A stretch of 64,000 nucleotides of DNA from Ruminococcaceae bacterium YAD3003 (GTDB taxonomy: Bacteria; Bacillota; Clostridia; Saccharofermentanales; Saccharofermentanaceae), in NCBI GenBank assembly GCA_900107185.1, contig FNPA01000002.1:124001-188000 (forward strand), read 5' to 3'. The notes under the pieces were generated by a model, which made no database searches, was not told the origin of the DNA, and saw nothing but the letters and a program-made list of their open reading frames with translations. Below, one piece after another: positions 34,929-44,031 of the stretch. Numbering within the stretch: the stretch's first letter is position 1; every line of letters begins with the position of its first letter. The translations under genes and the position numbers were made by a program.

Positions 34929-36068
34929 TTAGTTAAAATAGCCTGTCATGTCGGTTGAATTGAAGTTTTCCGACAAAGGAAGCTTAACCGGACGTCCTTC
35001 TTTGGCAGATTTATAGATGCCGAGAAGGGTATCAACTGAAGAGAATCCTGAATATGCGTCAGCGATGGGTTCCTTGTTCTCGACAATTGAATCGAAAAGA
35101 TTCTTGTAGATGCCGAGGTGAGGATTGAGCGCGCACTTAAATGAGAACAGACCACCGGTCTTTAACTGTCTTCTGATGTAGTAGCCGTTGAGCTTCTTAG
35201 TCTTACCATTAGGTTTTGTTGTATAGACAGCGATATGAGGTTTACCTGAGTCAAGTCCCATAGACAACTGGCCATTCTCACAGAAAACAGAGAACTCAGC
35301 AGTATGCTTTGAAGGAAGTGTCGCAGTAGTTCCTTCGATCTGAGCCAGAGCACCATTCTCAAGTCTTAAGATAGCCATGCCGAGGTCTTCAGCTTCGATG
35401 TTTCTTAAACGCTGTGAGATCATGGCAGAAGCTTCTTCAGGTTCAGAACCCATGAGCCATACGAGAAGGTCGATGGCATGAATTGTCTGGTTCATGAGAG
35501 CACCGCCGTCACTCTTCCATGTTCCGCGCCAAGCAGCGCTGGAATAGTAATCGTCACCATGGCCCCAACGTACATAGATAGTACCATGTGTGACCTTACC
35601 GTATTTACCTTCGGCGATGTCCTGTCTTACGAGACCGACAACAGGAAGATAGCGGTAGATGTGGCCCATAGCTAACTTGAGGCCTGTCTTTTGAGACAGC
35701 TCGAAAATCTCTTTCGCTTCTGCTACTGACATAGTCATGGGCTTCTCGAGAAGGAGATTGCATCCGTGCTCCATGGCATATTTAGCAATCTGGTAGTGAA
35801 GACCTGACGGAACTGTAACTGAAACAATGGAAGGCTTTACTTCGTCAATTGCTACCTTGTAGTCGTTATATACTTTCGTGCCTGCAAATCCTTTGACTGA
35901 ACCTAAGAGTCTTTTTGCTGATTCGGGATTTGTATCTACTACTGCCTTGAGCTCCAGGCCCTTAAGCTTTGAGATAGCCTTTAAATGCTTCTCGGCAACT
36001 CTGCCGCAACCGATGATGATTACGGATAAAGGTGTTGAAACAGAAGCACTCTGTACATTCTCGGCCAT
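34929..36068 (-). CDS. Gfo/Idh/MocA-family NAD(P)-dependent oxidoreductase
   Basis: 379 residues. N-terminal Rossmann fold with VIIGCGRVAEKHLKAI, then the family signature LLEKPMTMSVAEAKEI, whose EKP lysine is part of the active site. The C-terminal alpha/beta domain includes HAIDLLVWLMGSEPEEASA. Members oxidise or reduce sugars and cyclitols; the substrate is not readable. Ribosome site GGAGG lies ahead of the start on the minus strand. It is divergent from the pyrimidine phosphorylase and appears monocistronic. Confidence 0.9.
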   Translation of the reverse strand: MAENVQSASVSTPLSVIIIGCGRVAEKHLKAISKLKGLELKAVVDTNPESAKRLLGSVKGFAGTKVYNDYKVAIDEVKPSIVSVTVPSGLHYQIAKYAMEHGCNLLLEKPMTMSVAEAKEIFELSQKTGLKLAMGHIYRYLPVVGLVRQDIAEGKYGKVTHGTIYVRWGHGDDYYSSAAWRGTWKSDGGALMNQTIHAIDLLVWLMGSEPEEASAMISQRLRNIEAEDLGMAILRLENGALAQIEGTTATLPSKHTAEFSVFCENGQLSMGLDSGKPHIAVYTTKPNGKTKKLNGYYIRRQLKTGGLFSFKCALNPHLGIYKNLFDSIVENKEPIADAYSGFSSVDTLLGIYKSAKEGRPVKLPLSENFNSTDMTGYFN

Positions 36069-36104
36069 TTGTAAGCCTCCATAAGGTTAATGATTTGAAA
36101 TAGT

Positions 36105-36133
36105 TTAGCACAAACACTCATAAAGATTATAAT
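36105..36133 (+). promoter_or_regulatory. Promoter of the pyrimidine phosphorylase gene
   Basis: TTAGCA (36105-36110), 17-bp spacer, TATAAT (36128-36133). Confidence 0.65.
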
Positions 36134-36170
36134 ATTCTTAATTAAGGTGCTATATCGGAGGTATTCTTCC

Positions 36171-37496
36171 ATGAACATGCGTGACATCATAATCGCCAAA
36201 AGGGACAAACAGAGCCTTACTGACGAGCAGATCAGGTTTTTCGTAAAGGGTGTTACAGACGGAAGTATTCCCGATTATCAGATATCTGCACTACTTATGG
36301 CTATTGTTTTAAATGGCATGGATGAGCGCGAGATGACGACACTGACGCTTGAGATGGCCGCATCAGGCAAACAGCTGACTCTTCCTTATATCGATGGAGT
36401 ATCCGTAGATAAGCACAGTACAGGCGGTGTTGGTGATAAGGTCACGCCTATCCTTTTGCCTTTGATCGCATCTTTCGGTGTCGAAGTCGTTAAGCTCAGT
36501 GGCAGAGGTTTGGGTTTTACCGGCGGTACGGTCGATAAGTTCGAATCCATTGAAGGCTTTAATGTCGAAGTAGATACAAAAGATTTCCATATGTATGTTA
36601 TCAAGACGGGTATGGTTATCTCAGGCCAGACTCCCGATCTCGCGCCTGCAGATAAGATTCTCTATTCGCTTAGAGATGTTACAGGAACTGTTGATTCCAT
36701 ACCTCTTATCGCATCCAGCATTATGAGTAAGAAGATCGCAGCTGGTGCCCAGGGAATCGTCTTGGATGTTACCTGCGGTTCAGGTGCGTTCATGAAGGAC
36801 TTGGACATGGCCAAAGAACTGGCTGAAGCCATGATCAAGATCGGTAAGCTCGCAGGCCGTCAGGTTGTTGCGGTTATCACCAATATGGATGAGCCTTTGG
36901 GAAGATTCTGCGGAAATGTTCTTGAGATGCAGGAAGTCTTCAATACCGTAACAGGCAAGGGTGAATCCGATGTTATCGAAGTAGTTACAGAGCTTGCCTA
37001 CCATTTGATCAAGATCGCTCAAAAGGACGGCGGCATGAGTGAAGAAGTCCTCAAAAATGAGATCCGTGCAAGGCTTAACGATGGCACATGCTATGAGAAA
37101 TATAAGCAGCTCATCGAATCACAGGGCGGTAAGCTCAATGTAGCAGGCTCTCCTGTATATGTTTCGAAGCCTTTCGACTGTATGCATGTTAATTCACCTG
37201 AAGCAGGCTATGTACAGAGCATGAGAGCGGACTTAATAGGACAGGCTTCGGTTCTTTTGGGTGCCGGACGCCTCGCGAAAACTGATGCCATCGACTACGG
37301 TGCGGGAATAGGATTTTTCGCTAAGGTTGGCGACAGAGTCGCAAGAGGTGATTCGCTCTGCGCTCTTTATACAGGCGAGGACAGACAGATTCCTGAAGAG
37401 AAGCTGTTCGAAGCCATGGAACTGATCCTTGATGCCTATGAGATAGGCCCTAATCCGCCTGAGAAGAAGCCGGTTATATTAGATGTTATAACTTGA
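36171..37496 (+). CDS. pdp: Pyrimidine-nucleoside phosphorylase
   Basis: ATG at 36171 lies 9 bp after CGGAGG; an upstream TTG in frame is disfavoured. 442 residues, standard length. Motifs are DKHSTGGVGDKVT (phosphate and substrate loop), LSGRGLGFTGGTVDKFESI, and the C-terminal GIGFFAKVGDRVARGD domain. It splits uridine, deoxyuridine or thymidine with phosphate in nucleoside salvage. Pdp versus strict thymidine phosphorylase is assumed from Gram-positive relatives. Confidence 0.93.
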   Translation: MNMRDIIIAKRDKQSLTDEQIRFFVKGVTDGSIPDYQISALLMAIVLNGMDEREMTTLTLEMAASGKQLTLPYIDGVSVDKHSTGGVGDKVTPILLPLIASFGVEVVKLSGRGLGFTGGTVDKFESIEGFNVEVDTKDFHMYVIKTGMVISGQTPDLAPADKILYSLRDVTGTVDSIPLIASSIMSKKIAAGAQGIVLDVTCGSGAFMKDLDMAKELAEAMIKIGKLAGRQVVAVITNMDEPLGRFCGNVLEMQEVFNTVTGKGESDVIEVVTELAYHLIKIAQKDGGMSEEVLKNEIRARLNDGTCYEKYKQLIESQGGKLNVAGSPVYVSKPFDCMHVNSPEAGYVQSMRADLIGQASVLLGAGRLAKTDAIDYGAGIGFFAKVGDRVARGDSLCALYTGEDRQIPEEKLFEAMELILDAYEIGPNPPEKKPVILDVIT

Positions 37497-37520
37497 TTTG
37501 TTCTTTTCTTAATGTATAAT
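37493..37520 (+). promoter_or_regulatory. Promoter of ruvC
   Basis: TTGATT (37493-37498), 16-bp spacer, TATAAT (37515-37520). Confidence 0.6.
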
Positions 37521-37552
37521 ACGAACAAATGTTTATATAAGGCAGGACATCT

Positions 37553-38119
37553 ATGGCTACAGAACCCGTTGTTAAGAGAATAATCGGAATTGACCCTGGT
37601 TATGCCATCACGGGTTACGGCATCATCGATAAGGTCGGCAACAAACTGTCAGTTGTAGATTTTGGTGTTATAGAGACTAAGGCAAAGACAGATTTCCCTT
37701 TACGTCTGCTCGCCATCAATGACAAGATTCGTTTTCTGTTAGAGCAGTATAAGCCTGATTATATGTCCATAGAAGAGCTCTTCATGGGCCATAACCATAC
37801 GACTGTTATCGGTACAGCACAGGCCAGAGGTGCTGTGCTCGTTGAGGCCGGAAGAGCAGGAGTAGAGGTTTTTGAGTTCACGCCCGGCCAGGTAAAACTT
37901 GCGATCACAGGCTATGGTAAGGCTGAGAAGAAGCAGGTCCAGTTAATGACTAAAACTCTTTTGGGACTTAAAGAAGTACCGAAGCCTGATGATGCTGCTG
38001 ACGCTCTGGGTCTTGCGATTACATTGGCTAATACCGGACTCGCCTATGCAGGTAAGGCTGTATCAGGTTACCAGTATGGACGTTACGGGTATCAGAAGCG
38101 TAACGAGGGATTTGTCTGA
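37553..38119 (+). CDS. ruvC: Holliday junction resolvase RuvC
   Basis: 188 residues. RNase H-like fold with the catalytic acids in GIDPGY, SIEELF and KPDDAADALGLA. It cuts four-way junctions held by RuvAB. First gene of ruvC-ruvA-ruvB-queH, all on the plus strand with short gaps. Confidence 0.96.
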   Translation: MATEPVVKRIIGIDPGYAITGYGIIDKVGNKLSVVDFGVIETKAKTDFPLRLLAINDKIRFLLEQYKPDYMSIEELFMGHNHTTVIGTAQARGAVLVEAGRAGVEVFEFTPGQVKLAITGYGKAEKKQVQLMTKTLLGLKEVPKPDDAADALGLAITLANTGLAYAGKAVSGYQYGRYGYQKRNEGFV

Positions 38120-38161
38120 TTTATTGATAAAATAAATTATCAGTTTTACAGGAGATTATTA

Positions 38162-38788
38162 ATGTACGCATATATCAAGGGAAAGATTACTGACCGCAAC
38201 GACCAGCAGATCGTAATCGAGAATAACGGAATCGGATATCTTATTAATTGTCCTCTCGGAATCTCGGCAGAGATTGGAGGACTCAATGAAGAGGTAACGG
38301 TTTATCTTTATCAGAGCGTTAAAGAAGACGACATATCACTTTACGGATTTAATTCCAGAGACCAGAAGGAAATGTTCCTGAAGCTTATTACGGTAAGCGG
38401 AATTGGTCCTAAGGTTGCTCATACTATCTGTGCATCTTTGTCAGCAGAGCAGATTGCTGCTGCTGTCATGAGCAATAATGTAGCGCTTCTTACAGGTGTT
38501 AAGGGCCTTGGTAAGAAGACCGCTGAGAGAATAATCCTGGAACTTAAGGATAAGCTTAAGGCACAGCTCGGAGCATCTGCGAGTGTGGCTGCCACACCTG
38601 TTGCTGCTTCAGTTGCAGGCAACGGTAACGCCGGACTCATGCAGGATGCTGTCGGAGCACTCGTTGTGTTAGGATATAAAGACCAGGAAGCAGCAGATGC
38701 TGTTGCGGCTGCATACGAAGAAGGCATTGGCCTCGAAGACCTTATCCGTAAGGCTCTTAAGGTTGCAGCAGGTAAGAAGTTCTCATAA
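38162..38788 (+). CDS. ruvA: Holliday junction DNA helicase subunit RuvA
   Basis: 208 residues. N-terminal OB fold (MYAYIKGKITDRN), helix-hairpin-helix pairs (ISGIGPKVAH-like VSGIGPKVAH and GVKGLGKKTAERI), an Ala-rich flexible linker, and a C-terminal RuvB-binding domain (MQDAVGALVVLGYKDQEA). Forms the tetramer that grips the junction and loads RuvB. Confidence 0.96.
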   Translation: MYAYIKGKITDRNDQQIVIENNGIGYLINCPLGISAEIGGLNEEVTVYLYQSVKEDDISLYGFNSRDQKEMFLKLITVSGIGPKVAHTICASLSAEQIAAAVMSNNVALLTGVKGLGKKTAERIILELKDKLKAQLGASASVAATPVAASVAGNGNAGLMQDAVGALVVLGYKDQEAADAVAAAYEEGIGLEDLIRKALKVAAGKKFS

Positions 38789-38805
38789 GGGACCGGTCAC
38801 TATAG

Positions 38806-39930
38806 ATGATGAATTTTAACGAACAAGAGAATGAGGAAGAGCGCGTCCTAGGCAGGCTCAGACAACCGGGTGATACTGAGGAGAAGGCGTTAAGGCCTGT
38901 TACTTTCGATGAGTATTCCGGCCAGACAAAGGTAAAGAATAATCTTAAGATTTTTATCGATGCTGCCAAGAAGCGTGGAGAAGCATTAGACCACGTTCTT
39001 CTATACGGTCCTCCGGGATTAGGTAAGACGACTCTTGCAGGCATCATTGCATCTGAGATGGGTGTTGCGATGCATATCACCACAGGCCCTTCTATTGAGA
39101 AGGCCGGTGATCTTGCAGCTCTCCTTACAAACCTTAATGAGAATGAGGTTCTCTTTATCGATGAGATTCACAGACTCAATAAGAGCGTTGAAGAAGTTTT
39201 ATATCCTGCTATGGAAGATTACTGCCTCGATCTCATGATCGGTAAGGGTCCTGCGGCCAGATCCGTAAGACTCGATCTTCCTCACTTTACATTGGTTGGC
39301 GCAACTACCAGAGCCGGCATGATTTCTGCTCCGTTAAGAGACCGTTTCGGAATGATCCACCGCTTAGAACTCTATGAGACAGAAGACCTCATGGAGATAC
39401 TTAAGCGTGATGCCGGATTGTTGGGTATTGCCATTAACGAAGAAGGTTTAAGAAATATTGCTTCAAGATCCAGAGGCACTCCGAGAATTGCAATTAGACT
39501 CCTGAAGCGTATGAGAGACTTCGCTTCTTATCTCGATAAAGATGAGATAGATAAGGAAGTTTCCGATTACGGTTTGAAGGCGCTGGATATCGATGAACTG
39601 GGCCTTGATGCTGTAGACAGAAGAGTTCTTACCGCAATTGCTGACATATTTAAGGGTGGTCCGGTTGGTCTTGAGACTCTTGCTGCCTGCACGGGTGAAG
39701 ATCCGGTAACCATTGAAGATGTATATGAACCTTTCCTTTTGCAGAACGGGTTCCTCGCTAAAACACCGAGAGGAAGAGTTCTCACATTAAGAGCTTTCGA
39801 GCATATCGGAATTACACCTCCGCCGTCTTTTATTGCCGGCATGAAGGGTGCTGATGTTGTTACTCCGAGATATGAGAATATCTCTATTGAGGACTGGCAG
39901 AATTCCGAGAATAACGGAGATAACAACTGA
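38806..39930 (+). CDS. ruvB: Holliday junction branch migration ATPase RuvB
   Basis: 374 residues. AAA+ domain with Walker [10 protein letters not shown], Walker B FIDEIHRL, sensor VGATTRAGM and arginine finger region, plus a winged-helix C-terminus ([18 protein letters not shown]). The N-terminal extension (about 30 residues, Glu-rich) is slightly long. ATG at 38806 is followed by a second ATG that could also be the start. The stop shares its A with the queH start. Confidence 0.95.
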   Translation: MMNFNEQENEEERVLGRLRQPGDTEEKALRPVTFDEYSGQTKVKNNLKIFIDAAKKRGEALDHVLLYGPPGLGKTTLAGIIASEMGVAMHITTGPSIEKAGDLAALLTNLNENEVLFIDEIHRLNKSVEEVLYPAMEDYCLDLMIGKGPAARSVRLDLPHFTLVGATTRAGMISAPLRDRFGMIHRLELYETEDLMEILKRDAGLLGIAINEEGLRNIASRSRGTPRIAIRLLKRMRDFASYLDKDEIDKEVSDYGLKALDIDELGLDAVDRRVLTAIADIFKGGPVGLETLAACTGEDPVTIEDVYEPFLLQNGFLAKTPRGRVLTLRAFEHIGITPPPSFIAGMKGADVVTPRYENISIEDWQNSENNGDNN

Positions 39931-40493
39931 TGGGAAGGATGCTTCTCCATTGTTGCTGTGGTCCCTGCGCAATGTATCCTTTGGATCTGTTAACGTCTGA
40001 AGGAAGAGATCTCGATTGTTTTTGGTATAACCCCAATATCCAGCCGCAGTTTGAGTTTGACCGCCGTCATGAGAATCTTCAGAAGGCATGCGATCACTAT
40101 AAGATCATGCTCTTATCCGAAGGTACTGAATGCATGCAGGAATACTGGCTGGCCAAATCCTACCTGGATGAATATGCTTCCAGATGTGAGATGTGTTACG
40201 ACATCCGTATGGAGGAAGTTGCCAAATTCTGTTCAGAGAACGGTTATGAATCTTTCTCGACGACTCTTTTGGTGAGCCCGTATCAGCAGCACGATAAGAT
40301 CGCTGAGATAAGTGATAAGAAGGCTGTAAAATACGGTGTTAAGTTCGATTATATTGATTTCCGTCCGGGATTTAGGCAGGGTCAGGATATGGCAAGAGAG
40401 ATCGGCCTTTACAGACAGAAATACTGCGGCTGCATTTTCTCTTTGGAAGAGTCCAAATTCAGGGATAAGATTTATAAATCTTTCGAAGAGTGA
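39930..40493 (+). CDS. queH: Epoxyqueuosine reductase QueH
   Basis: 187 residues. LLHCCCGPCAMYP and CGCIFS give the Cys residues that bind the metal centre of the QueH (former DUF208) family, with FWYNPNIQP and TTLLVSPYQQH also typical. It reduces epoxyqueuosine to queuosine, the last step of tRNA wobble-base modification. Coupled to ruvB by a 1-bp overlap (TGATG). Its 3' end overlaps the convergent rqcH gene by 22 bp. Confidence 0.92.
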   Translation: MGRMLLHCCCGPCAMYPLDLLTSEGRDLDCFWYNPNIQPQFEFDRRHENLQKACDHYKIMLLSEGTECMQEYWLAKSYLDEYASRCEMCYDIRMEEVAKFCSENGYESFSTTLLVSPYQQHDKIAEISDKKAVKYGVKFDYIDFRPGFRQGQDMAREIGLYRQKYCGCIFSLEESKFRDKIYKSFEE

Positions 40494-42415
40494 TCTGACG
40501 GCTCTTTTGCTTCAACAAAAACAGAATAGTAACCTTCGTAAATTACCATTCCGGGCTTTGCTCCCGGAATCTTTTTTACGTGGGAAATAGGGCAGTAGTC
40601 GACTTCTGCCTTGAGCTGTCCGGGCCTCGAATCTTCTGATGTCATGTGTTCTTCGAGGATGATCGTCTTTGAAAAGTATGCAGCGAGACTTGCGGCTTCC
40701 AAAACAGCGTTATCGGAAGGCATTTCCTCGTTAGGTTTAGTCTTGAGGATAACGTGTGTTCCGGGCAGGCCCTTAACGTGGAACCACCAGTCGCGTCTGG
40801 AAGCGGTGTGGAAAGTGAGCTGCTCGTTCTGGATGTTGTTTCTTCCCGCGAGGATCTCGTATCCGTCAGAAGTGATGTAGCGTCTGCAGGGAAGGGGTCT
40901 TTCCTTGGTTTTGTCCTTGTTGCCTTTGCCCTGGTTAGCTCTCTTTGCGGCTTCTCTCAAAGCTCTGGATGAAGCCTTGCCTGATTTAGCAATACCGACC
41001 GTCTTATTAGGGTCGCCGGTGTTGTTGCTGTTATTCTTTTTGGATGCCTGGCCCTTGCGAAAACCTGAATCCCCGCTGATCTCTGCTCTTATCTCTTCGT
41101 TTATGGCCTGAATGTCTTCGAGGCTGGAAGCAGCATTAACAGCAGCAAAAAGGGATCTCAGATACTGTGCAGCCATTTCGTCTTCTTTAAGGTATTTTTC
41201 AGCGAGCTCCATCTTACGCTTCGCCTTATGGAAACGCTTGTAGTATTCCTGTGCATTTCCTGATGCATCAAGAGTAGGATTAAGTTCGATCGTGATGTCC
41301 TTCTGGCCGTCTTCAGTGTAGTCGGTGAGGGTAACATTAGTTGAACCTTGAGTGATCATGTACTTATAGGTAAGTATCATGTCAGCCGAATGCTTATAAA
41401 TATCCGCCTTTTGGCCTTCTTCGAAGTCCTGCTCGTGGAGTTCTCTTTTCTTGATGACTCTTGCCAGAGCATTTGAAATAATCTGGTTTAATCTGTCACG
41501 GCCCATATCAAGAACAAGTCTTGAATCCCTGGCCAGATAGCTTAAGTAGATTGCTTCAGATATAGAAGAAACCTTTTTGGACTTCGAATATCCTTTGAGT
41601 TCTACGATAGACGCATCAACAGCTTCGCCGTTATCGTCGTAGAAGAGCATGGCAGAATAAGTGCCTTCCGTAATTGACTTGAGGAAGACTTTTAATTCGT
41701 TGTTGAGCCTTGTTTTCTGGGCATTGTCGAGCATCGATAAAGTCTTGCGGTCGTCGATATCTGCCTTAAATCCGATATATGAAGCAAGAACAGGGGACAG
41801 GCCCTTGATGGAACCTACCAGGGCCTTCTCGATAGGACGTGAGAGTTCAGTTTCCATAATGGGGAGATTGCCGTCATTTGCCATCTTAAGAGCTTCGTCA
41901 GGTGTGAGTTTGTCCTGTGCCGGCGGATAGACATAAACTCTGGCAGGCATGACCTCTCTTACACGTGAAACAGAATAATCAACGTGGACGGCTGAATCTA
42001 AGATTTTGCCGTTCTCATTTATGAGGACAAGATTAGAAAAACGTCCCATAAGTTCACATGTGAGGGTATAGAGCTTTTTATCTCTTAATTCGTCGGTGTT
42101 GCTGACTGTGATCTCAATTATTCTCTCGTAACCGGGATTTGTGACCTTCTCGATTCTCGAGCCTGCGAGATACTTTCGAAGGAGCATACAAAAAGACGGC
42201 GGAATCGAAGGATTCTCTGCCGTAGACTCAGCAAAGCAGATCCTGGGAGACCCCGGATCGATAGAAATCAGGAGTTTTCTGTATCCGCCTGTAAATCTGA
42301 TATGGAGAATGACAGTGTGTCTGTCGGGCATATAGATCTTATCTATACGCTTACCTTCGAGCTCCTGGTTGAGCTCGTTAGAGAGGAGCTGACAGGTAAT
42401 GCCGTCGAGTGTCAC
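40472..42415 (-). CDS. rqcH: Ribosome quality control protein RqcH (NFACT family)
   Basis: 647 residues. NFACT-N domain at the N-terminus (MTLDGITCQLLSNELNQEL; LTCELMGRFSNLVLIN), a helical middle coiled coil (about 280-430), and a C-terminal NFACT-R domain (FHTASRRDWWFHVKGLPGTHVIL). In Bacillus, RqcH adds Ala tails to peptides stuck on split 50S subunits. A Ser/Lys/Asn-rich insert (about 455-505) before NFACT-R is low-complexity. The membrane-protein gene lies 3 bp upstream on the same strand. Confidence 0.93.
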   Translation of the reverse strand: MTLDGITCQLLSNELNQELEGKRIDKIYMPDRHTVILHIRFTGGYRKLLISIDPGSPRICFAESTAENPSIPPSFCMLLRKYLAGSRIEKVTNPGYERIIEITVSNTDELRDKKLYTLTCELMGRFSNLVLINENGKILDSAVHVDYSVSRVREVMPARVYVYPPAQDKLTPDEALKMANDGNLPIMETELSRPIEKALVGSIKGLSPVLASYIGFKADIDDRKTLSMLDNAQKTRLNNELKVFLKSITEGTYSAMLFYDDNGEAVDASIVELKGYSKSKKVSSISEAIYLSYLARDSRLVLDMGRDRLNQIISNALARVIKKRELHEQDFEEGQKADIYKHSADMILTYKYMITQGSTNVTLTDYTEDGQKDITIELNPTLDASGNAQEYYKRFHKAKRKMELAEKYLKEDEMAAQYLRSLFAAVNAASSLEDIQAINEEIRAEISGDSGFRKGQASKKNNSNNTGDPNKTVGIAKSGKASSRALREAAKRANQGKGNKDKTKERPLPCRRYITSDGYEILAGRNNIQNEQLTFHTASRRDWWFHVKGLPGTHVILKTKPNEEMPSDNAVLEAASLAAYFSKTIILEEHMTSEDSRPGQLKAEVDYCPISHVKKIPGAKPGMVIYEGYYSVFVEAKEPSDHSSKDL

Positions 42416-42418
42416 GGC

Positions 42419-42799
42419 TTATACCTCGTCTTCTAAAGGCTCGTTAGAATCCTTTGTGCTCTGTCTGGAGAAGACCAGCGTCATTACGATCCAGACAACA
42501 ACAGCAATGAGGATTTCGACGCCCAAGATCTTAAAAAACAATTCGAACTTATTCCAGCTGACAAGAAGATCAATGCCCGTGATGAGAAGAACTGCAGCAA
42601 TAAAGATAACGGGTGTTGCTGCCTTGGATGAAGCGAACTTCTTAAAACCACTCTCGAGAGAAGAATCGTTCTGGACGGGAGCGCTTTTGGTTGTTTTTCT
42701 GGATGTATTTGAACGGGAAGAAGACTTCGAGGGGCTCTTTTTAGAACCCCTTGAAGAACTGCTTGAACGTGATCTGCCTGATTTGGAAGTATTAGCCAT
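42419..42799 (-). CDS. Small membrane protein with Ser/Lys-rich N-terminus
   Basis: 126 residues, no family recognised. The first 45 residues are nearly all Ser, Arg and Lys, a basic disordered tail. Two membrane helices follow (about 60-80 and 87-108) and the C-terminus is acidic. It is squeezed between the PRPP-synthetase-like gene (2 bp upstream) and rqcH (3 bp downstream), so it is clearly part of that minus-strand operon. The basic tail could bind RNA or ribosomes at the membrane, which is only a guess. Confidence 0.75.
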   Translation of the reverse strand: MANTSKSGRSRSSSSSRGSKKSPSKSSSRSNTSRKTTKSAPVQNDSSLESGFKKFASSKAATPVIFIAAVLLITGIDLLVSWNKFELFFKILGVEILIAVVVWIVMTLVFSRQSTKDSNEPLEDEV

Positions 42800-42801
42800 T
42801 A

Positions 42802-44007
42802 TCAGCCGATACCTTCTTTTTCCTTGAGGAGACGCTTGATCTTCTCAGTAGGATTGATAAGGCTCGAAAGTGATGCATCGTGGTTGATGGCATCGATGAG
42901 GAGGGCAACGAACTTGCAGAGGTTAACATCTGCAAACCAGGGAGCCTGAAGGAGCTCAGGTCTTCTGTAGATGAGGTTTGTAGCAAATACCTTATTGATG
43001 ATGCCTTCTTCGTAAGCCTTGTTGAAGTTGTCGATACCTTCTGTGAAGAGACCGAAAGTAACAGCGCAGAATACCTTTCTGGCACCGCGGTCCTTCATCT
43101 CACGTGCGATGTCGATCATGGAATCGCCTGATGAGATCATGTCGTCAACGATAAGGATATCCATGCCCTCAACGGAATCACCGAGGAACTCGTGTGCAAC
43201 GATGGGGTTTCTGCCGTTAACAACTGTTGTATAATCTCTTCTCTTATAGAATGTTCCGAGCGGGACACCGAGGATTGAAGCGTAGTACATAGCTCTGCCG
43301 ATACCGCCTTCATCAGGTGAGATGATCATGAACTTACCTGATGAGAATGAGAGGTCAGGTACCTGACGGTACATTTCCTTGATGATCTGATATGTGGTAG
43401 GGAGGCTCTCGAATCCTGCAAGAGGAATAGCATTTGCAACTCTCTCGTCGTGAGCATCGAAAGTGATGATGTTGGCAACGCCGAGATCATAGAGCTCTTC
43501 GAGTGCGAAAGCGCAGTCCAATGACTCTCTGGCATTTCTCTTGTGCTGACGGCTCTCATAAAGGAAAGGCATTATGACATTGATTCTTCGTGATTTACCG
43601 GAGCATGCGAGGATAACACGCTTAAGATCCTGATAGTGATCGTCAGGGCTCATGCGGTTGTCTGTGCCGAACATCTTGTATGTGCAGGAGCAGTTCATGA
43701 TGTCGCTGATGAGATAGAGATCGTGACCTCTAACGGTATTCTTAACTACGGCCTTACCTTCGCCTGATGAGAATCTTGCGTTCTCAACGGGAATCGTGTA
43801 ATCCTCTCTGAAGAATCCCGGATAAGTATTGACGATCTGTTCCTTCTGGTATTCGGAACGCCTCTTGTTGAGGTAGAAGTTAACCTTTTCGGTAAACTCT
43901 TCGCTTCCTCTTAACGCAATAAGACCGATAGGTCCTACCGGCGCCATGGGGTTGTCGCCGTATTGGTCGTAGCGGGAATAAGCTTTCTCGTCAGATGCTG
44001 ATGTCAT
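42802..44007 (-). CDS. PRPP synthetase-like protein, copy 1
   Basis: 401 residues, longer than the usual 310-320. The PRPP loop is intact as ILIVDDMISSGDSM and the ATP-side loop is FYKRRDY. The Mg/ATP region (MSPDDHYQDLKRVI, MPFLYESRQHKR) differs from the standard NDNLME and Y.RQDR forms. It should make PRPP from ribose 5-phosphate and ATP, or do a related pyrophosphoryl transfer. The neighbour upstream is a clear paralogue with the same layout, 24 bp away. Confidence 0.85.
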   Translation of the reverse strand: MTSASDEKAYSRYDQYGDNPMAPVGPIGLIALRGSEEFTEKVNFYLNKRRSEYQKEQIVNTYPGFFREDYTIPVENARFSSGEGKAVVKNTVRGHDLYLISDIMNCSCTYKMFGTDNRMSPDDHYQDLKRVILACSGKSRRINVIMPFLYESRQHKRNARESLDCAFALEELYDLGVANIITFDAHDERVANAIPLAGFESLPTTYQIIKEMYRQVPDLSFSSGKFMIISPDEGGIGRAMYYASILGVPLGTFYKRRDYTTVVNGRNPIVAHEFLGDSVEGMDILIVDDMISSGDSMIDIAREMKDRGARKVFCAVTFGLFTEGIDNFNKAYEEGIINKVFATNLIYRRPELLQAPWFADVNLCKFVALLIDAINHDASLSSLINPTEKIKRLLKEKEGIG

Positions 44008-44031
44008 AATTGCAGCCTGCCTTTCATGCCA